Below the pieces are notes generated by a model. That model did not search any database. It saw only the letters and a program-made list of their open reading frames with translations, and was not told where the DNA came from. Shown piece by piece: positions 7,228 to 9,773 of a stretch of 9,773 nucleotides of DNA (position 1 is the first letter of the stretch; each line of letters opens with the position of its first letter). The stretch comes from Gammaproteobacteria bacterium (GTDB lineage Bacteria; Pseudomonadota; Gammaproteobacteria; UBA9339). A program made the position numbers and the translations under genes. The stretch is from assembly GCA_018814965.1 (NCBI GenBank), contig JAHIYS010000230.1:1-9773 (forward strand), given 5' to 3'.

Positions 7228-7860
7228 TTAAATATTAATCTTATAAATGATACCAACTGTAAAAAGATCAGTTGTTGGCAAACTACTTACAGACATAGTC
7301 TTAGTCCAGCTTAAATCAAGAGCCATATTAGGGGCAAACCAATAACAAATCCCCAATGCACCAACTGGCGTTATTCTGCTATTTGAATCCTTATCAGCAA
7401 AATGGTTATTATTAGCATGCAATGCGCTACGATAAACCCAAGCTAAACCACCTTTGATATACAAACCAAAACCATAATCAAGAGGCAAACTTGCTTTTCC
7501 TACCAGATCCATCCCATGTTGTAAAATATCCTGGGTATTGCCATCGGTGCTATTAAACTTTGGTCTTCCATAATAATCGTAACCCACTTCAACAGATATA
7601 AACTGGGAAAATGCATAACCAATATAACCACGACCAGCAACACTGTATGCATCATCATAGGAACTATTTGATGAAGTATACTCTGACCCTCTATAATGCA
7701 TACTAGAAGTGCCAATTTGCCCGCCAAGATAAACCCCTGGATTATAATCAACAGTAGCAGCTGCTCCAGTTGAGTATTCTTCACCACCAAAATCATCAGC
7801 TAATGCCATACCATTTAAACCTAAAGCTAGTAAACCTACGCATAGTATTCTTTTATACAT
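7228..7860 (-). CDS. Outer-membrane beta-barrel protein (small porin-like family)
   Basis: The 210-residue product has a signal peptide (basic MYKR, hydrophobic core, probable cleavage after ALA at residue 21) and a mature part of alternating hydrophobic strands and polar loops typical of 8-stranded barrels (OmpA-like/Opacity family, 'outer membrane protein beta-barrel domain'). Barrel-like segments include GVYLGGQIGTSSMHYRG, GRGYIGYAFSQFISVEVGYDYYG and the last strand FTVGIIYKINI. It is a distant paralogue of the two further genes: the signal peptide shares LGLN at the same place (13-16), and the first strand is similar. The last residue is Ile, not the usual Phe of the BamA recognition signal. 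The ATG has a good ribosome-binding site (GAGGG, 4 bases away). The function is unknown; surface exposure is likely. Between it and the next gene there are about 500 bases, so it is probably transcribed alone. Confidence 0.85.
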   Translation of the reverse strand: MYKRILCVGLLALGLNGMALADDFGGEEYSTGAAATVDYNPGVYLGGQIGTSSMHYRGSEYTSSNSSYDDAYSVAGRGYIGYAFSQFISVEVGYDYYGRPKFNSTDGNTQDILQHGMDLVGKASLPLDYGFGLYIKGGLAWVYRSALHANNNHFADKDSNSRITPVGALGICYWFAPNMALDLSWTKTMSVSSLPTTDLFTVGIIYKINI

Positions 7861-7894
7861 ATAACCCTCATTTAAAATGTTTAGAACCTCTAAT

Positions 7895-7922
7895 AGTTTA
7901 TGCTATGCGGAGAAGAAATCAA
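7895..7922 (-). promoter_or_regulatory. Possible sigma-70 promoter of the first barrel gene
   Basis: On the minus strand TTGATT (7917-7922) and TAAACT (7895-7900) are separated by 16 bases and each match the sigma-70 consensus at 4 of 6 positions. The placement would give a leader of roughly 25-30 bases. This is a modest match in AT-rich DNA. Confidence 0.35.
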
Positions 7923-8127
7923 GTACGGAAGATATGTTTTTACTAGATTTCCGAATAAGGCAGGAAATAATATACTTGCTATTACAAGGATCATATAATT
8001 AAGGAGTTACAATTCAAAATTTAAAAACCATTTGATCTTTCAAACAAGCTTTGCTCTTTTTAAAAAATTAAAATCAAAGAAAATAGCAAAAAACTTCAGA
8101 TTGCAACAGCTCCATAATATAGGATTT

Positions 8128-8226
8128 GCTGAAATCCAAAAACTTTTGTATTACCATTGGTGCTAATGTATTGAATTTTCTGGATACCGGCTTTCGCTGG
8201 TACGACAAAAAAAAACGGATTTCAGC
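8128..8226. repeat. Palindromic repeat element, copy A
   Basis: A 99-base element bounded by perfect 10-bp terminal inverted repeats GCTGAAATCC (8128-8137) and GGATTTCAGC (8217-8226). Its middle holds a near-palindrome ATACCGGC-TTTC-GCTGGTAC (8184-8203). A close relative lies at 9099-9278; the first 83 bases agree at about 80 positions. The core 'ctggataccggctttcgccggtatgac' resembles a broad class of intergenic palindromes of the ctggattcccgc/gcgggaatgac type known from many bacteria. It carries no coding capacity and looks like a MITE- or REP-type repeat. Confidence 0.75.
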
Positions 8227-8311
8227 TGGCCCAGGAACAAAAAACAGCTTGGGTTTATATAAAAATACTATTCTATGCAGAATAAAAGATAAGGGTTATA
8301 TCAAGAATACA

Positions 8312-8339
8312 AAAAAGGCGAAGATGACTCCGCCTTTTT
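8312..8339 (-). terminator. Intrinsic terminator of the second barrel gene
   Basis: Stem AAAAAGGCGAAG (8312-8323) and CTCCGCCTTTTT (8328-8339) with a 4-base loop ATGA; one A·C mismatch (8321/8330). On the minus strand it ends in a T-run, 24 bases past the stop of the gene at 8364. The copy at 9363-9390 lacks the mismatch. Confidence 0.85.
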
Positions 8340-8363
8340 AGCAAAACTAAGTTACATCAACAA

Positions 8364-8984
8364 TTACATATCAAACTTGTATCTTAAACCAACCATAAAA
8401 GCATCAGCATAGGGTTGATATTTACCATCAAGATGCTTTGTGTGACCATTAAAACGTAACCACTCAATATCTACTACGACATTTGGTGTAATGTAGTAAT
8501 CAGCACCAGCACCATAAGCTACGTTAAAATTATTTCTATTTTTGGTATTATCCTTACGACTCATCAGATAATTCGCACCAAGTTTGGCATAAAGATCAAA
8601 CTTATCAACGATTGGAGCTTTAATTTTACCCATAAGGTCTATTGCCTGAGTTTTCACGTTATCTGTTTCAGCACCATTGGTCTTAAGTTTAGCTTTATTA
8701 AAGAAATAGGTATAACCTGTTTCTAGAGCAAAATATTTATTGATGTCATATCCTAAAAAAGCTCGGCCAACAACACCGGAATCATTAGATGTATCCTGAA
8801 TAGAAACCTCTACCCGATCCTTCCAGTTGGTCATACCAAAACCACCCTCAATACCTAAATAGATACCAGAATCATTAGAAACAGCAGCTGGAGCCATTGG
8901 CATCTCTTCTGGGAGACCACCAGCCAAAACTACTGAGTTTAAACCAAGCGCTGCAACTGCGCTTACTAGCAAAATTTTTTTCAT
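8364..8984 (-). CDS. Outer-membrane beta-barrel protein, tandem copy 1
   Basis: The 206-residue product has a 21-residue signal peptide (MKKILLVSAVAALGLN..., cleavage after VLA) followed by a short Pro/Met-rich linker (LPEEMPMAPAAV) and an 8-strand-like barrel of the small porin/OmpA-like family. Strand segments are visible at SGIYLGIEGGFGMTNW, VVGRAFLGYDINKYFALETGYTYFF, AIDLMGKIKAPIVDKFDLYAKLGANYL, and near the end AYGAGADYYITPNVVVDIEWLRFNG and FMVGLRYKFDM. The last residue is Met rather than Phe. A strong ribosome-binding site (AGAGGG) precedes the ATG by 7 bases. The C-terminal 98 residues closely match the product of the gene at 9415, differing chiefly in two loops. Transport, adhesion or immune-evasion roles are possible, and the sequence does not choose among them. 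Confidence 0.87.
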   Translation of the reverse strand: MKKILLVSAVAALGLNSVVLAGGLPEEMPMAPAAVSNDSGIYLGIEGGFGMTNWKDRVEVSIQDTSNDSGVVGRAFLGYDINKYFALETGYTYFFNKAKLKTNGAETDNVKTQAIDLMGKIKAPIVDKFDLYAKLGANYLMSRKDNTKNRNNFNVAYGAGADYYITPNVVVDIEWLRFNGHTKHLDGKYQPYADAFMVGLRYKFDM

Positions 8985-9009
8985 ATTTATCCCTCTGTTT
9001 TTTCAAAAA

Positions 9010-9067
9010 ATTTATAGCAAAAAATCGATTACACCTAAATTCTAATGGTTTTAAAGCCAATCATCAA
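9010..9067 (-). promoter_or_regulatory. Sigma-70-like promoter of the second barrel gene
   Basis: On the minus strand TTGATG (9062-9067) and TAGAAT (9039-9044) are 17 bases apart and match the consensus at 4 and 5 of 6 positions, giving a leader of nearly 50 bases. A second -10-like TATAAA lies closer to the gene (about 9011-9016) with only a poor -35 partner. The first pair is the better candidate. Confidence 0.55.
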
Positions 9068-9098
9068 ATTATTTTGTATCACCAGCCATAATGGGGCT

Positions 9099-9278
9099 GC
9101 TGAAATCCAAAAATTTTTGTATTACCATTGGTGCTAATGTATTGAATTTTCTGGATACCGGCTTTCGCCGGTATGACAAAAAAGGCAGATTTCTGAACTC
9201 CCCAAAACAAAAATGGCTTGGCTTTATAATTTTCTGGATACCGGCTTTCGCTGGTAAGACAAAAAGATGAATTTCAGC
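9099..9278. repeat. Palindromic repeat element, copy B
   Basis: Same element as 8128-8226, enlarged by an internal tandem duplication. Its ends are GCTGAAATCC (9099-9108) and GAATTTCAGC (9269-9278), complementary at 9 of 10 positions. It holds two palindromic cores: a perfect ATACCGGCTTTCGCCGGTAT (9155-9174) and a degraded one at 9238-9257. It lies downstream of the third barrel gene as copy A lies downstream of the second, so both copies belong to the larger tandem duplication. Confidence 0.75.
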
Positions 9279-9310
9279 TGGCCCAGGAACAAAAACAGCT
9301 TGGGTTTATA
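9146..9310. repeat. Two tandem 82-83-base units
   Basis: Unit 1 (9146-9228) and unit 2 (9229-9310) both begin ATTTTCTGGATACCGGCTTT and end GGCTTTATA or GGGTTTATA. They differ by point changes, most densely in the middle. Copy A has only one such unit, so this is a duplication confined to copy B, or a loss from copy A. Confidence 0.75.
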
Positions 9311-9362
9311 TAAAAATACTACTATATACAGGATAAAAGAGGAGGGTTATATCAAGGATACA

Positions 9363-9390
9363 AAAAAGGCGGAGATGACTCCGCCTTTTT
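9363..9390 (-). terminator. Intrinsic terminator of the third barrel gene
   Basis: Perfect 12-bp stem AAAAAGGCGGAG (9363-9374) and CTCCGCCTTTTT (9379-9390) with loop ATGA, ending in a T-run on the minus strand, 24 bases past the stop at 9415. Apart from one base it is identical to the terminator at 8312-8339. Confidence 0.88.
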
Positions 9391-9414
9391 AGCAAAACTA
9401 AGTTACATCAACAA

Positions 9415-9773
9415 TTACATATCAAACTTGTATCTTAAACCAACCATGAAAGCATCGGTATAAGGTTGATATTTATTATTAGTAATCGGAGCGCTTGGAT
9501 CTATATCCATCTTTACATTACCATTGAAACGAAGCCATTCAGCACTAACAATAACATTTGGGGTGATATAATAATCAGCACCGGCACCATAAGCCAAGTT
9601 TAAATTATTTGCACTACTCACACCAGTGATATCAGAATTGCTTGTTAAATAACTCATACCAACTTTGGCAAAAAGGTCAAAGTTATCAACAACTGGTAAC
9701 TTACCTTTACCCATAAGATCAATTGCCTGAGTATTTTTAACAAATTTAACATCACCCACAGATGGTGTGTTAA
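9415..9773 (-). CDS. Outer-membrane beta-barrel protein, tandem copy 2 (partial, N-terminus outside window)
   Basis: Only the C-terminal 118 or so residues are present; the frame is open to the window edge, beginning NTPSVGDVKFVKN. A GTG at 9757-9759 is internal and not the true start. The sequence parallels the gene at 8364: QAIDLMGKxKxPxVDxFDLxAKxGxxYL, AYGAGADYYITPNV, EWLRFNG and an identical end FMVGLRYKFDM. Two regions differ strongly: the loop after YL (TSNSDITGVSSANN versus MSRKDNTKNRNN) and the loop after RFNG, which is longer here (NVKMDIDPSAPITNN versus HTKHLDG). Conserved strands with variable loops are what is expected of surface-exposed barrel turns. It presumably has the same kind of signal peptide and promoter outside the window. 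Confidence 0.85.
   Translation of the reverse strand, partial: NTPSVGDVKFVKNTQAIDLMGKGKLPVVDNFDLFAKVGMSYLTSNSDITGVSSANNLNLAYGAGADYYITPNVIVSAEWLRFNGNVKMDIDPSAPITNNKYQPYTDAFMVGLRYKFDM

Larger units (their letters stand above)
7861..8363. other. Intergenic region between the first two barrel genes
   Basis: About 500 bases with no gene. It contains the presumed promoter of the first barrel gene (7895-7922), about 200 bases of AT-rich sequence in which I see nothing recognisable (7923-8121), a palindromic repeat element (8128-8226) and the terminator of the second barrel gene (8312-8339). A 71-codon plus-strand open frame here (8126-8341) consists of this repeat and the terminator and is not a gene. 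Confidence 0.7.

Noticed and set aside
8126..8341. 71-codon plus-strand open frame (contains FLDTGFRWYDKKK)
   Set aside because: It is a translation of the palindromic repeat and the terminator of the opposite-strand gene; the equivalent frame is broken in copy B.
8128..9310. CRISPR array
   Set aside because: Repeats are few, palindromic, unevenly spaced and part of a gene-level duplication; no short regular repeat-spacer pattern and no cas genes.

Overview
This AT-rich window looks like chromosomal DNA of a Gram-negative proteobacterium. It is most likely a host-associated, Legionellales-like gammaproteobacterium: the BamD, WaaF and NrdR/NusB proteins have a gammaproteobacterial look, and small beta-barrel outer-membrane proteins and short palindromic repeats lie between the genes. 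This placement is inferred from recalled family features and has not been tested. All recognised genes are on the minus strand, so transcription runs from high to low coordinates.

Left part (1-1384): bamD, the lipoprotein of the outer-membrane beta-barrel assembly machine, is followed by about 520 bases without a credible gene. That stretch holds a short 'attgcg...gcaatcc' repeat, a 16-bp inverted repeat, a degenerate direct repeat and a multi-stem palindromic structure just downstream of nrdJ.

Centre (1385-7136): nrdJ encodes a full-length adenosylcobalamin-dependent (class II) ribonucleotide reductase. Upstream on the same strand are nusB (transcription antitermination), nrdR (repressor of ribonucleotide reductase genes) and waaF (LPS inner-core heptosyltransferase II). 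Two 16-bp sequences resembling NrdR boxes, with starts exactly 32 bp apart, lie directly upstream of nrdJ. The window therefore appears to hold both a regulator and its target: NrdR senses nucleotide state and controls nrdJ. nrdR and nusB are adjacent, with 11 bases between them, whereas many proteobacteria have riboflavin genes in between.

Right part (7137-9773): three signal-peptide-bearing beta-barrel proteins follow each other; the last is cut by the window edge. The second and third belong to a tandem duplication with a period of about 1.05 kb that includes the gene, its terminator and a downstream repeat element. Terminators and 3' gene ends are almost identical between copies, while predicted surface loops differ, as expected of a surface-protein family evolving by duplication.

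No rRNA, tRNA, CRISPR array, prophage or intact insertion sequence was seen. The strongest findings are the nrdJ/NrdR-box arrangement and the repeat-bounded outer-membrane-protein duplication.
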